A stretch of DNA of 64,000 nt from Poriferisodalis sp965208925 (GCF_965208925.1 NZ_OZ242364.1:620001-684000), one strand, 5' to 3'; positions 16,280 to 25,520 are shown, counted from the first letter of the stretch. Notes: a model not told the origin generated them from the sequence alone. Translations and numbers: made by a program.

Positions 16280-18028
16280 ATGACTGGAGACGGCGTGACG
16301 CCTGACAGCCCGACATCGGACCGCCGCCCGTCTTCGCCCCAATTGTCTTTGCCATGGTGGACTGACGCCGTCGGCTACCAGGTGTATCTGCGATCCTTCG
16401 CCGACTCGAACGACGACGGCGTCGGCGACCTGGCCGGCATCCGGTCCAAGCTCGGCTACCTGAGCGACCTCGGGGTCGACTTCATCTGGGTGACGCCCTT
16501 CTATCCCACGCCCGGGCACGACTGGGGCTACGACGTCGCTGACTACTGCGACGTCGACCCGCTGTTCGGCGATCTGGCCGCCTTCGACGCGCTGGTGGCC
16601 GACGCCGCCGGTCGCGGCATCCGCGTCGTGACCGACCTGGTGCCCAATCACACGAGCAGTGCTCACCGATGGTTCCAGGCCGCACTCGGCAACGCCGGCG
16701 AAGCCGAGCGGGCTCGCTACCGCGACTACTACATCTGGCGCGACCCCGCCCCCGACGGCGGTCCGCCGAACAACTGGGTGGGCTACTTCGGCGGTCCGGC
16801 GTGGACGCTGGAGCCTGAGTCCGGCCAGTACTACCTGCACCTGTTCCTGACGTCGCAGCCGGATCTGAATTGGCGCAATCCGGCGGTGGCCGACGAGTGG
16901 GACGACATCTTGCGGTTCTGGCTCGACCGCGGTGTCGCCGGCTTCCGGGTCGACGTGGCCGGCGGCCTGGTCAAGGACGCTGGGCTGCGCTCGAACCCGC
17001 AGCTCCTTCCCATCCCGCCCCGAGCGTCCCGCTGGGAGCAGTGGGATTGCTTCGAGCATCTCTACGACGTCTTCCAGCCTGAGAGCCAGGACGTCTTCCG
17101 GCGCTGGCGCAAGATCTGCGATTCCTACGGGGCGTTCCTGCACGGGGAGACGTACCACCTCGATCCGCGGGGCATGGACGATCTGCTGCCGCCCGACGGC
17201 ATGCACGGCGGCTACTGGTTCGCGCCGATGCACATCGATTGGGACGCCGGCGAGATTCGCAGAACGCTCCGCGGCCCGTCGAGCGCCTTGGCCGACCGCC
17301 TGGTGTGGGCGATGAGCAGCCACGACATGCCACGGGCGCCGACCCGCTTCGCGTCGGCGCCCGACGCCGACCGCGCCGCGGGGACCCCGCAGCATTGGGG
17401 TGCAGCGCGCACCCTTGCCTTCAACGTGCTCGCCGCGTTCCTGCCCGGCACCCTGGTGCTGTACCAGGGCGAGGAGCTCGGCCTGGCCGACGGCGAGGTG
17501 GCTGCAGAGGACAAGCTGGATCCCGTCGGTCCCGACGACGACGTCGGCGCCGGCCGAGACGGCTGCCGCACCCCGATGCCCTGGGGCGACGGCCCGCACA
17601 ACGGTTTCTCGGCCGCCGAGCCGTGGCTGCGCTCTGCCGCGCGTCCCTCGGGCGAGACGGCCGCTGCGCAGTCCAACGACGAGCGGTCATGGCTGGGGGC
17701 CTATCGGGCGCTGCTCGACACCCAGCAGCGGGTGCGATCCGTGCTCTCGAATGGATCTGCTGACGGCGAGGACGCCGTGGAGTGGATCGACAGCGGCCGC
17801 GGACCGGTCATCTCGTACCGCCGGGGCCGCATCGGGGTCGCTGCGAGCGTCGGCGACGACTCCCACGAAGTGGAGATCCCGGCCATCGCCACCGTGCTGT
17901 ATGACTCGTCGGCGGCGTGTCCCCATCCCTATGACGGGGTAGCCGAATCCGGAGCGCCCGCAGGATCGAGACAGTCGAACGGGACCTATCTGCTCGCCCC
18001 GGCGAGCGCGATGGTGTGGCAGGAATGA
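16280..18028 (+). CDS. GH13 alpha-glucosidase-like glycoside hydrolase
   Basis: 582-residue cytoplasmic GH13 enzyme resembling the alpha-glucosidases of agl operons, which cleave imported alpha-glucosides. The barrel starts at WWTDAVGYQVYLRSFADSN. The regions holding the catalytic residues are visible: DLVPNHTS, GFRVDVAGG (nucleophile Asp), FLHGETYHL (acid/base Glu) and MSSHDMPRAPTRF (the third acid; Asn of the usual NHD is Ser here). The C-terminal beta domain ends in LLAPASAMVWQE. Start set at MTGDGVTPD; the longer reading runs into the hairpin repeats. It is first in an operon with lacI (ATGA overlap) and preceded by operator 1. The exact alpha-glycoside is unknown. Confidence 0.87.
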   Translation: MTGDGVTPDSPTSDRRPSSPQLSLPWWTDAVGYQVYLRSFADSNDDGVGDLAGIRSKLGYLSDLGVDFIWVTPFYPTPGHDWGYDVADYCDVDPLFGDLAAFDALVADAAGRGIRVVTDLVPNHTSSAHRWFQAALGNAGEAERARYRDYYIWRDPAPDGGPPNNWVGYFGGPAWTLEPESGQYYLHLFLTSQPDLNWRNPAVADEWDDILRFWLDRGVAGFRVDVAGGLVKDAGLRSNPQLLPIPPRASRWEQWDCFEHLYDVFQPESQDVFRRWRKICDSYGAFLHGETYHLDPRGMDDLLPPDGMHGGYWFAPMHIDWDAGEIRRTLRGPSSALADRLVWAMSSHDMPRAPTRFASAPDADRAAGTPQHWGAARTLAFNVLAAFLPGTLVLYQGEELGLADGEVAAEDKLDPVGPDDDVGAGRDGCRTPMPWGDGPHNGFSAAEPWLRSAARPSGETAAAQSNDERSWLGAYRALLDTQQRVRSVLSNGSADGEDAVEWIDSGRGPVISYRRGRIGVAASVGDDSHEVEIPAIATVLYDSSAACPHPYDGVAESGAPAGSRQSNGTYLLAPASAMVWQE

Positions 18029-19038
18029 CGGGTCCCATGGTTCGGATCGGCGACGTCGCCCGAGCCGCGGGAGTATCCACTGCGACGGTCAGCCGGGCAT
18101 TGCGGGGGTTGCCCCATGTCGCCTCAGCCACACGGCAGAGAGTGCTCACGGCCGCTGCCGAACTCGACTACCGGCCCAACCTGCCCGCAGCACGGCTGGC
18201 CGCAGGGACGACCAACACGATCGCCGCGGCGGTGCCCGACCCAGCCGCCTGGTTCAACGCGACGATCGTGGGCGCGCTGGGCCGTCACACGACCGCAGCG
18301 GGATACGACCTGTTGCTGTCGGGCGTCGCCAACTCCGACGAACGCCGTCGCTTCATAGAGCTGAACGGCGTCAGATCGGGTCGCAGCGATGCGGTAGTGC
18401 TGATCGACGTCGCCGTGGGTCCCGATGTGGCGAGCGCCTTCGTGGCGCAAGGCGGCTGTGCTGTCACGGTCGGCTTCCGGACGGCGGCGCTCAGCTCGGT
18501 GACGGTGGACAACGTGGCGGTCGGCCGCACCGCCACCGAGCTCCTGCTCGACAACGGCCACCGGCGCATCGGGTTGCTCAGCCTCAGCAGCGGGGATTCG
18601 CTCAACTTCTCCATCCCCAGCCGGCGAGCAGAGGGCTATGCCCGGGCGCACAGCGCAGCGGGGCTGACGCCTGATCCGGCGATGACCGTTTCGACGAGCA
18701 ACAGCTGGGCCGAGGCACGACGCGCGGCCCACGTGCTGCTCGGGGCCGCGGAGCCGCCGACTGCGATCTTCGCCATGTGCGACGAGCAGGCGTTCGGCGC
18801 CATGCTCGCGGCGCGCGATCTGGGTCTGAGCGTCGGTGACGATCTGTCGCTCGTCGGCGTCGATGACCACGACCAGAGCCGTCTCGTGGGCTTGACGACC
18901 GTGCGCCAGCACGTTGCTGACCAGGGTGTCGCCGCTGCGGAGCTGGTGCTGCGGTCGCTGGAGGCTGCCACGCCTGCACCCCAGCACATCCAGCTCGACA
19001 CCGAGCTGATCGTCCGCGATTCAGTGGGTTCGCCGTGA
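18025..19038 (+). CDS. LacI-family repressor of the sugar regulon
   Basis: 337-residue LacI/GalR regulator. The N-terminal HTH (VRIGDVARAAGVSTATVSRA) is followed by the hinge helix LPAARLAAGTTN, and the periplasmic-binding-protein-like effector domain fills the rest (PTAIFAMCDEQAFGAMLAARDL, DDLSLVGVDDHDQSRLVGLT). The start overlaps the GH13 stop as ATGA; a second ATG four codons on is possible. It probably binds the three sites sharing GCAAnCGnTTGC and is relieved by the imported sugar. The coupling to the GH13 and importer genes is position-based but strong. Confidence 0.92.
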   Translation: MTGPMVRIGDVARAAGVSTATVSRALRGLPHVASATRQRVLTAAAELDYRPNLPAARLAAGTTNTIAAAVPDPAAWFNATIVGALGRHTTAAGYDLLLSGVANSDERRRFIELNGVRSGRSDAVVLIDVAVGPDVASAFVAQGGCAVTVGFRTAALSSVTVDNVAVGRTATELLLDNGHRRIGLLSLSSGDSLNFSIPSRRAEGYARAHSAAGLTPDPAMTVSTSNSWAEARRAAHVLLGAAEPPTAIFAMCDEQAFGAMLAARDLGLSVGDDLSLVGVDDHDQSRLVGLTTVRQHVADQGVAAAELVLRSLEAATPAPQHIQLDTELIVRDSVGSP

Positions 19039-19091
19039 GATACCCGGCGGGCGCGTCCATTCGGCAGTCGGCTAGGCTTCGGCAACCGTGT

Positions 19092-19107
19092 CTGCAAGCG
19101 CTTGCAA
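19092..19107. promoter_or_regulatory. LacI-type operator 2 (upstream of aglE)
   Basis: CTGCAAGCGCTTGCAA contains a perfect 14-bp palindrome, TGCAAGCGCTTGCA, with central CG. It lies 44 bases before the binding-protein start and matches the other two sites. Confidence 0.8.
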
Positions 19108-19150
19108 CATGCGCGGGCGCACCGGTTTGCGGTCCCCCAGGGAGGAACAC

Positions 19151-20593
19151 ATGAGAGACCACAGCAACAGACGCACCCGACTCCGCTGGGCGCGTCTCCT
19201 GGCCATCGCGCTGGCCTTCGGGCTCATCGCGGCGGCGTGCGGCAGCGATGACGACGGAGACGCCGAAGAGGCGCCGGCCGCGACCGAGGCGATGGCCGAC
19301 GAGTCGATGGACGACTCCATGGATGACGAGTCGATGGACGACTCCATGGATGACGACATGTCCGACGACATGATGGACCTGTCGGGCACCAAGGTGACCG
19401 TCTTCGGTCCCGAGTCCAGCGACGAGGAAGCCGGTGCGCTGCGAGATGCGCTCGACCACTTCGCCGCCCAGACCGGCATCGAGATCAGCTACACCGGTGC
19501 CCGCGACGCCGCGGACCAGATCAACGCACAAGCTGCCGGCGGCAACCCGCCGGACATCTTCATCTTCCCGCAGCCGGGCAAGCTGGCCGACTTCGCACGT
19601 GACGGCCACCTCATCGCGCTGCCCGACGATGTCATCGCAGCCATGAACGAGCACTGGACGCCCGCCTGGACGGCGTTCGGCGATGTCGACGGAACCCAGT
19701 ACGGCATCCCGAACAAGTCGGACCTGAAGTCGCTGGTGTGGTACAAGCCGGCGCTGTTCGAGTCGAAGGGCTACTCGGTGCCCGGCACCTGGGACGAGCT
19801 CAAGGCGCTGTCGGCCGAGATGATCGCCAACGGCGACACCCCCTTCTGCATCGGCATCGAGAGCGGCCCGGCCACCGGCTGGACCTTCACCGACTGGGTC
19901 GAAGACCTGATGCTGCGCTTCCACACGCCCGCCGAATACGACGCATGGGTCGCCGGCGAACTGGCCTTCTCCAGCGCCGAAGTCAGCGGTGTGTTCACCG
20001 AGGTGCTCGACCTGTGGAACACGCCGGGCATGGTGTTCGCCGCGGGCGGCTCCATCGCCGCCACTCCATTCGGCGACAACGGCCAGCCGCTGGTCGACGA
20101 CGACTGCATGATGCACCGTCAGGCGTCCTTCTACGCGGCGTTCATCCCGGAGGGAACCGCATTCGCCGACGGCTCGGCCGATGCCGTGGACACCTTCTAC
20201 TTCCCGTCGGTCAAGGGCGACCAGCCTGTGCTGGGCGCCGGCACCCTGGTGGGCGCCTTCCGCGACGCTCCCGAGGTGTGGGAAGTCATGAAGTACTTCG
20301 CCAGCTCCACCTACGCCGAGGTGCGCCAGCAGGCACAGACCGAGCGCAAGGGCGGTGGCCTGTCCGGCTTCCTGTCGGCAGCGACGAACCAGGACCCGAG
20401 CGTGTACCAGCCGCTCGAGCAGTCGTTCCTCGACATCCTGCAGAACGCCGATGTCGTGCGCTTCGACGGTTCAGACCTGATGCCCGCCGAAGTCGGCGCC
20501 GGCACCTTCTGGACCGAGGGCACCGCCGTCGTCAACGGCGACAAGACCGTTGCCGAGGCAACGCAAGCCATCGACGACAGCTGGCCGCAGTAG
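19151..20593 (+). CDS. aglE: AglE-type alpha-glucoside ABC substrate-binding lipoprotein
   Basis: 480-residue solute-binding lipoprotein of the alpha-glucoside (AglE) type. The signal peptide ends in the lipobox LIAAACGS and is followed by an unusual Asp/Ser/Met-rich linker made by a 27-bp DNA repeat. The mature domain shows the family pattern: VTVFGPESSDEEAG, PPDIFIFPQPGKL, SDLKSLVWYKPALFESKGY, GWTFTDWVEDLMLRFH and DGSDLMPAEVGAG. Start at the ATG preceded by GGGAGGAAC. It is followed by a strong hairpin (20640-20671) and then the permeases. Operator 2 lies upstream. The ligand is an alpha-glycoside, identity unknown. Confidence 0.88.
   Translation: MRDHSNRRTRLRWARLLAIALAFGLIAAACGSDDDGDAEEAPAATEAMADESMDDSMDDESMDDSMDDDMSDDMMDLSGTKVTVFGPESSDEEAGALRDALDHFAAQTGIEISYTGARDAADQINAQAAGGNPPDIFIFPQPGKLADFARDGHLIALPDDVIAAMNEHWTPAWTAFGDVDGTQYGIPNKSDLKSLVWYKPALFESKGYSVPGTWDELKALSAEMIANGDTPFCIGIESGPATGWTFTDWVEDLMLRFHTPAEYDAWVAGELAFSSAEVSGVFTEVLDLWNTPGMVFAAGGSIAATPFGDNGQPLVDDDCMMHRQASFYAAFIPEGTAFADGSADAVDTFYFPSVKGDQPVLGAGTLVGAFRDAPEVWEVMKYFASSTYAEVRQQAQTERKGGGLSGFLSAATNQDPSVYQPLEQSFLDILQNADVVRFDGSDLMPAEVGAGTFWTEGTAVVNGDKTVAEATQAIDDSWPQ
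19298..19351 (+). repeat. 27-bp tandem repeat inside aglE linker
   Basis: Two identical 27-bp copies (19298-19324 and 19325-19351) begin GACGAGTCGATGGACGACTC and encode DESMDDSMD twice; a partial GACGACATG unit follows. The repeat lies just after the lipidated cysteine, where it lengthens a flexible acidic tether. Confidence 0.85.
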
Positions 20594-20639
20594 GCGGCGG
20601 CAGTCGTTCGAGGACGGCTGAGAGACAACATGCGTGAAC

Positions 20640-20671
20640 GGAGGCCGGCCCGCCGACGTGGGCCGGCCTCC
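20640..20671 (+). terminator. Strong hairpin between aglE and aglF
   Basis: GGAGGCCGGCCC and GGGCCGGCCTCC form a perfect 12-bp stem around an 8-base loop, 46 bases after aglE. It has no U tract. Such intercistronic hairpins usually protect or partly terminate the binding-protein message so that it exceeds the permeases. Confidence 0.75.
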
Positions 20672-20759
20672 GGCGCGTACGGACATCCGTTGAGCCTTCC
20701 GGGGAGGTGCGCCGACTCACGGCTCTCCCCGCCGGCCGGTCGCCTGTAAGACTGCGACG

Positions 20760-22382
20760 ATGGCAGCGCTGTGGGGTGCCTTTCTGGGCATCGTGATCTC
20801 CGTCGGCGCCAGCGCCGCCGTGTTCTGGGGCACCCACCGGCTGTTCGGACTGGTCGAGCGCCGCTGGGCCGTCGTGGCGGCGGTGGCGGGTGTGCTCGTC
20901 GGCGCAGGCGCGGGCGCGGTGGCGGCGGGACTCCGCAGATGCATCGCAGTCGAGGGTTCCCGCAACGATGAGTGCACGCCGCTGCTGGACGGTCCCTCAT
21001 TCGGGTGGATCAACCCGACCCTCATGTGGATTGTCATCGGAGCTGCTGTGTTCGGGCTGGCAGGTGCGGCAGTCGGTGTGAAGCGGTCTCCTGCCGGTGA
21101 CCGCATTGCCACGCTGCAGGGCCGGCTGCGAGCGCTCACGTTCGTGGGGCCGGCGATGCTGTTCGTCGCGCTGGGGCTGATCGTGCCGCTGCTGCGCACC
21201 ATCTACCTGTCGCTGTTCGACAAGGCGGGCGAGAGCTTCCGCGGGCTCGCCAACTACGGCGAGATCTTCACCAACGCGCAGAGTGTGGATCTGTCGGGCT
21301 GGGCAGGCATCTTCGGCAGCCGGTTGTTCTGGGGCAGCCTCATTTTGTTCGCCATTGCAACCCTCATCGCGATGAGTCGGGGCCGCAGTCGCGGCGTCAG
21401 GGCCGACGTGTCGGCTAGCACCGTCGGGATCGGGCTCGGCGGCGGCCTGCTGCTGAGCTTCGCCGTGTTCGCCAACCTGCGCGGCACCGTCATGAACAAC
21501 CTGTGGTGGGTGGTGGCGGTCACCTTCCTGTCCACGGCGCTGGGCCTGCTGGCCGCAGTGATCGCCGACCGCACCAAGCGCGAGTCGTTCGCCAAGAGCC
21601 TGATCTTCCTGCCGATGGCGATCTCCTTCGTCGGCGCGGGGATCATCTGGCGCTTCATGTACATCGCCCGGCCGCCGCAGAAGTCCCAGACCGGACTGCT
21701 CAACGCCATCTGGGTTTGGCTGGGCACGCTGCGGCCGTCGAGCGGCGGCGCGTGGACCGCCGTTGCTGTGCTGGCCGCCGTCACTGTCCTGCTCACCGCG
21801 CTGTGCGCATTCGGCGTGCGGCGGCGGCAGTCGGCGATCGCTGTGGGGTCGGCGGTTGCGGCCATCCCGCTGCTGTGGCTGATCTACCGCTTCCTGGGTC
21901 CCGGTGTGGGCGGCTCGGCGCTCGGTCCCAATGACGAGCCGATCGCGGGGACCATCCTGTTCGTCCAGGAATCGCCCTTCAACAACGTGTGGTTGATGGT
22001 GGTGCTCATCTGGATTCAGACGGGGTTCGCCATGGTCATCCTGTCGGCGGCGATCAAGGCCGTGCCGGCCGACCTGATCGAGGCGGCCCGCGTCGACGGC
22101 GCCGACGAGCGCCAGGTGTTCTTCGGGGTGACGCTGCCCACCATCGTGCCCACCATCACGGTGGTCATGACCGCCATGATCGTGCTGGTCATGAAAGTGT
22201 TCGACATCGTGCGGGTGATGACCAACGGCAACTTCGGCACGCAGGTCATCGCCAACGAGATGTGGCAGCGCAGCTTCACCGAGTTCAACCTGGGGCTGGG
22301 TTCGGCCCTGGCGGTGGTGCTGTTCCTGGGCGTGGTGCCCGTCATGGGCCTCAACATCAGACGGATGCAGCGCGGTGAGTAG
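20760..22382 (+). CDS. aglF: AglF-type sugar ABC permease, enlarged
   Basis: Membrane permease of the MalF/AglF group. The conserved cytoplasmic loop EAARVDGADERQVFFGVTLP is at about 441-460 and would dock the ATPase. At 540 residues it is much longer than common sugar permeases (about 300). It has two extra hydrophobic segments at the N-terminus (1-60 and 85-108) and further segments around 210-240 and 315-370. The ATG start has no clear SD. It overlaps aglG by eight bases and works with it and aglE. Confidence 0.85.
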   Translation: MAALWGAFLGIVISVGASAAVFWGTHRLFGLVERRWAVVAAVAGVLVGAGAGAVAAGLRRCIAVEGSRNDECTPLLDGPSFGWINPTLMWIVIGAAVFGLAGAAVGVKRSPAGDRIATLQGRLRALTFVGPAMLFVALGLIVPLLRTIYLSLFDKAGESFRGLANYGEIFTNAQSVDLSGWAGIFGSRLFWGSLILFAIATLIAMSRGRSRGVRADVSASTVGIGLGGGLLLSFAVFANLRGTVMNNLWWVVAVTFLSTALGLLAAVIADRTKRESFAKSLIFLPMAISFVGAGIIWRFMYIARPPQKSQTGLLNAIWVWLGTLRPSSGGAWTAVAVLAAVTVLLTALCAFGVRRRQSAIAVGSAVAAIPLLWLIYRFLGPGVGGSALGPNDEPIAGTILFVQESPFNNVWLMVVLIWIQTGFAMVILSAAIKAVPADLIEAARVDGADERQVFFGVTLPTIVPTITVVMTAMIVLVMKVFDIVRVMTNGNFGTQVIANEMWQRSFTEFNLGLGSALAVVLFLGVVPVMGLNIRRMQRGE

Positions 22383-23370
22383 CGCCGCCGAGACCGCAGC
22401 GGCCGCAGGGCCGGCAGGCAGCGGTTCGGCGCAGCGCGGGCGGCGAGGCCCCGACCGCGTCGGGCGGGCGGTGTACCGCTTCCTGCGCTCGATACCGGCC
22501 TGGGTGCTGTGGCTGATGGTGATCGTCTGGAGCGTTCCCACCGGCAGCCTGTTCCTCAACTCGTTCCGGCACCGTGACGACCAGCGCGCCTCGGGCTGGT
22601 GGACGTCGTTCACCGAAGGCAACTGGACGCTGGAGAACTACGCCGATGTGCTGTCGTCGGGCGAGCAGACCGGCGGGCTGTGGCAGGCGCTGCTGAACTC
22701 GTTCGCCATCGCCATCCCGGCGACGATCATCCCCATCGCCATCGCCGCCCTGGCGGCGTACGCGTTCGCGTGGATCCCGTTTCGAGGCCGCGAGTGGCTG
22801 TTCATCGGCACGGTCTCGCTGCTGGCCCTGCCCAACCAGGTGGCGTTGCTGCCGCTGCTGCAGATGTTCGCCGGCGGTGCCCACTGGACCCTTCCCGGCA
22901 CCGAGATCGTCGTCACGCTGTTCCCCGACTTCAGCCTCGCCGGCACCGCGACGGCGGTCTGGCTGACCCACACCGCGTTCGCCCTGCCGTTCGCCATCTT
23001 CCTGCTGCACAACTACATCTCGACGCTGCCCGGTGAGCTGTTCGAGGCGGCCCGCATCGACGGCGCCGATCACTTCACCATCTTCTGGCGCATCGTGGTA
23101 CCGCTGTCGGTTCCCGCCCTGGCGGCCTTCGCCATCTTCCAGTTCCTCTGGACTTGGAACGATTACCTGATCGCCCTGACGATGCTCGGCGCGGCAGGCG
23201 AGAACTACCCCGCCACCATCAAGATCGCCTCGATGGCCGGCGAGTTCGGCCTGCGCGAACACCTGCTGTCGGCGGGCGCCTTCGTGCAGGCAGGCGTGCC
23301 GATGCTCGTGTTCTTCTTCCTGCAGCGCTTCTTCGTGCGCGGGCTGCTGGCCGGCTCGGTGAAGTCTTGA
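22375..23370 (+). CDS. aglG: AglG-type sugar ABC permease
   Basis: 331-residue second permease of the importer, MalG/AglG group. It has six predicted membrane spans, starting with SIPAWVLWLMVIVWSVP. The EAA loop reads EAARIDGADHFTIFWRIVVP, and the C-terminus FFLQRFFVRGLLAGSVKS is typical of MalG-like subunits. The GTG start overlaps the end of aglF, so the two are translationally coupled. The next gene (AKR) starts within about 10 bases of its stop. Confidence 0.9.
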   Translation: MSSAAETAAAAGPAGSGSAQRGRRGPDRVGRAVYRFLRSIPAWVLWLMVIVWSVPTGSLFLNSFRHRDDQRASGWWTSFTEGNWTLENYADVLSSGEQTGGLWQALLNSFAIAIPATIIPIAIAALAAYAFAWIPFRGREWLFIGTVSLLALPNQVALLPLLQMFAGGAHWTLPGTEIVVTLFPDFSLAGTATAVWLTHTAFALPFAIFLLHNYISTLPGELFEAARIDGADHFTIFWRIVVPLSVPALAAFAIFQFLWTWNDYLIALTMLGAAGENYPATIKIASMAGEFGLREHLLSAGAFVQAGVPMLVFFFLQRFFVRGLLAGSVKS

Positions 23371-23375
23371 CGTCT

Positions 23376-24332
23376 GTGGACGCTTCGAATCTGGTGCGCA
23401 CGGGCCCACGAGGGCTCGGACCGGGCGGCGTCGAGGTCGGGCCGCTGGCGCTGGGCCTGTGGCGCTTCACCGGCACCGACGTCGGTCAGAACACAGCGCT
23501 GATCGAAGCCGGGCTGGACCTCGGCATGAATCTGGTGGACATCGCCGACGTCTACGGCCTGGACTGGGGCGGCACTGGCTTCGGCAGTTGCGAGGAGAAC
23601 CTGGGCGCAGTGCTGCGGGCCCGGCCAGACCTGCGCGATCGCATGGTGCTGGCCACCAAGGGCGGCATCGTGCCGCCGGTGCCGTACGACTCGGGCGCTG
23701 CTGCCATGCGATCGGCGTGCGAGGCATCACTGTCCCGGCTCGGGACCGACCGCATCGACCTGTACCAGGTGCACCGGCCCGACATGTTCACCCATCCGTC
23801 CGAGGTGGCTGCCGCGCTCGACGGGCTGGTTGCCGACGGGCTCGCCGGTGCCGTGGGGGTCTCCAACTACACGCCCGCCCAGACCCGGGCGCTGGCAGCT
23901 CACCTGGACGCACCATTGGTGAGCACCCAGCCGGAGTACTCGGCCGCCTGCCTGGACCCGCTGAGAGACGGCACGCTCGACCTGTGCTCGGAGATGGGCA
24001 TGGTGCCGCTGGCATGGAGCCCGCTCGCAGGCGGGCGACTCATGGCTCCGGGCCCGCTGGCAGGCGGGCGACTCACCGAGCAGGCCGACGAGAACGGCGG
24101 CGTGCGGCCCGAGTTGCTCGCCACGCTGGACCGGCTGGCCGAGCGGGAGGGCGTCGACCGGGCTGCGGTGTGCGTGGCCTTCGTGCTGGCGCATCCGACG
24201 GCGCCGGTGGCCATTGTCGGCAGCCAGCAGCCCGATCGGCTCCGAGCGCTGCAATCAGCGCTCAGCGTGCAACTCGATCGCAACGACGTGTATGACCTTG
24301 TCGAAGCCTCCGAAGGTCAGCCATTGCCGTGA
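23376..24332 (+). CDS. Aldo/keto reductase family oxidoreductase
   Basis: About 318-residue NAD(P)H-dependent aldo/keto reductase. The tetrad region is visible: DIADVYGLDW (Asp and Tyr), MVLATKGGI (Lys) and LYQVHRPDM (His). Later GAVGVSNYTPAQ, STQPEYS and AIVGSQQPDRL fit the TIM-barrel cofactor loops. GTG 23376 is chosen, with TTG at 23367 as an alternative. The loop near residue 220 contains a duplicated PLAGGRL segment. It sits between importer and oxidoreductase genes, so it probably acts on the imported sugar or a product such as a dialdose (compare SmoB, which reduces 6-oxoglucose in the sulfo-SMO pathway). That role is inferred. Confidence 0.85.
   Translation: MDASNLVRTGPRGLGPGGVEVGPLALGLWRFTGTDVGQNTALIEAGLDLGMNLVDIADVYGLDWGGTGFGSCEENLGAVLRARPDLRDRMVLATKGGIVPPVPYDSGAAAMRSACEASLSRLGTDRIDLYQVHRPDMFTHPSEVAAALDGLVADGLAGAVGVSNYTPAQTRALAAHLDAPLVSTQPEYSAACLDPLRDGTLDLCSEMGMVPLAWSPLAGGRLMAPGPLAGGRLTEQADENGGVRPELLATLDRLAEREGVDRAAVCVAFVLAHPTAPVAIVGSQQPDRLRALQSALSVQLDRNDVYDLVEASEGQPLP
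24012..24076 (+). repeat. Short internal duplication in the AKR gene
   Basis: The sequence GCAGGCGGGCGACTCA occurs twice 36 bases apart, so PLAGGRL appears twice in the protein (SPLAGGRLMAPG, then PLAGGRLTEQ). Aldo/keto reductases normally have one such loop after the WSPL strand, so this looks like a recent in-frame duplication. Confidence 0.8.
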
Positions 24333-25492
24333 GCGACGGCACGCAAGAGGCCGAGGACGGAGGCGAAACCGCGGCCCGAGCGGCCCGTGGGCCGATGCGA
24401 TTCGGTGTCATCGGCACCGGCATGATGGGCATCGAGCACATCGCCAACGTGATCGCGCTCGACGGCGCTGAGGTCTCGGCGTTGTGCGACGACTGGGAGC
24501 CGTCGCTCAAGGCGGCCCAGCACGAGCTGGCGTGCCACGGGCTCGACCCGGTGCCGGAGTTCGAGAACCATCGGGAGCTCCTGGACGCAGGGTTGTGCGA
24601 TGCCGTGGTGGTCGCAACGCCGAACCACCTGCACACCGACATCGTCCTGGACGCGGCGGATGCCGGCGTGCCCCAGCTCATCGAGAAGCCGCTGGCCACC
24701 ACGCTGGATGACTGCCGCCGCATCATCGACGGCGTCGCGGCGCTCAGGGCTGACGCACCGCTGGTGTGGGTGGGTCTCGAGTACCGCTACATGGCGCCTG
24801 TGGCTGCGCTGATCTCCCAGGCGCACGCCGGGGTGGTCGGGCAAATCCGCATGGTGGCCATCCGCGAGCACCGCTTCCCGTTCCAGCCGAAGGTGCGCGA
24901 CTGGAACCGGTTCAATCGCAACACCGGCGGGACGCTGGTGGAGAAGTGCTGCCACTTCTTCGACCTCATGCGGCTCATCGTTCCGAGCGAGCCGGTGCGC
25001 GTCATGGCGTCGGGCGCGCAGGATCTGAACCACCTCGACGAGCGCTACGGCGGCGAGACGCCCGACATCTTGGACAACGCCTTCGTCATCGTCGACTTCG
25101 CCTCCGGCGCCCGGGCGCTGCTGGACCTGTGCATGTTCGCCGATGCCACCCGCAACCAGGAAGAGCTGTCGGTGGTGGGCGATGACGGCAAGCTCGAAGC
25201 ACTGATCCCCGACGATGTGCTGCGAATCGGCGTACGCGAACGCGACTGGATCGGCAACGTGACCGAGCAGCAGATCGCCAGCACCGCGCCCGTGACCGGC
25301 CACCACCACGGCTCGTCGTACATCGAACTGGAGCGCTTCCGCGACGCCGTGCTCACGTCGAGCCTCGCGGAGTGCACCCTGGCCGACGGGCTGTGGTCGG
25401 TGGCCCTCGGCCGCGCCGCCCACATCTCGATCGACGAGGGCCGGCCCGTGCAGATGAGCGAGCTGCTCACCCCTGCGGAGCTGGGCCAGTGA
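24329..25492 (+). CDS. Gfo/Idh/MocA-family NAD(P)-dependent oxidoreductase
   Basis: 387-residue Gfo/Idh/MocA enzyme. The N-terminal Rossmann domain has MRFGVIGTGMMGIEH, VVVATPNHLHTDIVLDA and the family catalytic EKP in LIEKPLATTLDD. The C-terminal alpha/beta domain has GGTLVEKCCHFFDLMR. The GTG start forms GTGA with the AKR stop; an ATG at 24395 would give the bare Rossmann start. Relatives oxidise sugars, isomerise them, or (family GH188) act as NAD-dependent sulfoquinovosidases. In this operon beside an AKR and an SsuD-like monooxygenase, a role at the entry of sugar breakdown is likely, but the reaction is not set by sequence alone. Confidence 0.87.
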   Translation: MSDGTQEAEDGGETAARAARGPMRFGVIGTGMMGIEHIANVIALDGAEVSALCDDWEPSLKAAQHELACHGLDPVPEFENHRELLDAGLCDAVVVATPNHLHTDIVLDAADAGVPQLIEKPLATTLDDCRRIIDGVAALRADAPLVWVGLEYRYMAPVAALISQAHAGVVGQIRMVAIREHRFPFQPKVRDWNRFNRNTGGTLVEKCCHFFDLMRLIVPSEPVRVMASGAQDLNHLDERYGGETPDILDNAFVIVDFASGARALLDLCMFADATRNQEELSVVGDDGKLEALIPDDVLRIGVRERDWIGNVTEQQIASTAPVTGHHHGSSYIELERFRDAVLTSSLAECTLADGLWSVALGRAAHISIDEGRPVQMSELLTPAELGQ

Positions 25493-25520
25493 CTGCGGCC
25501 CAGCTTGCGGAGCCGCAGCC

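Noticed and set aside
19298..19351. CRISPR or mobile repeat
   Set aside because: In-frame coding tandem repeat inside a lipoprotein.
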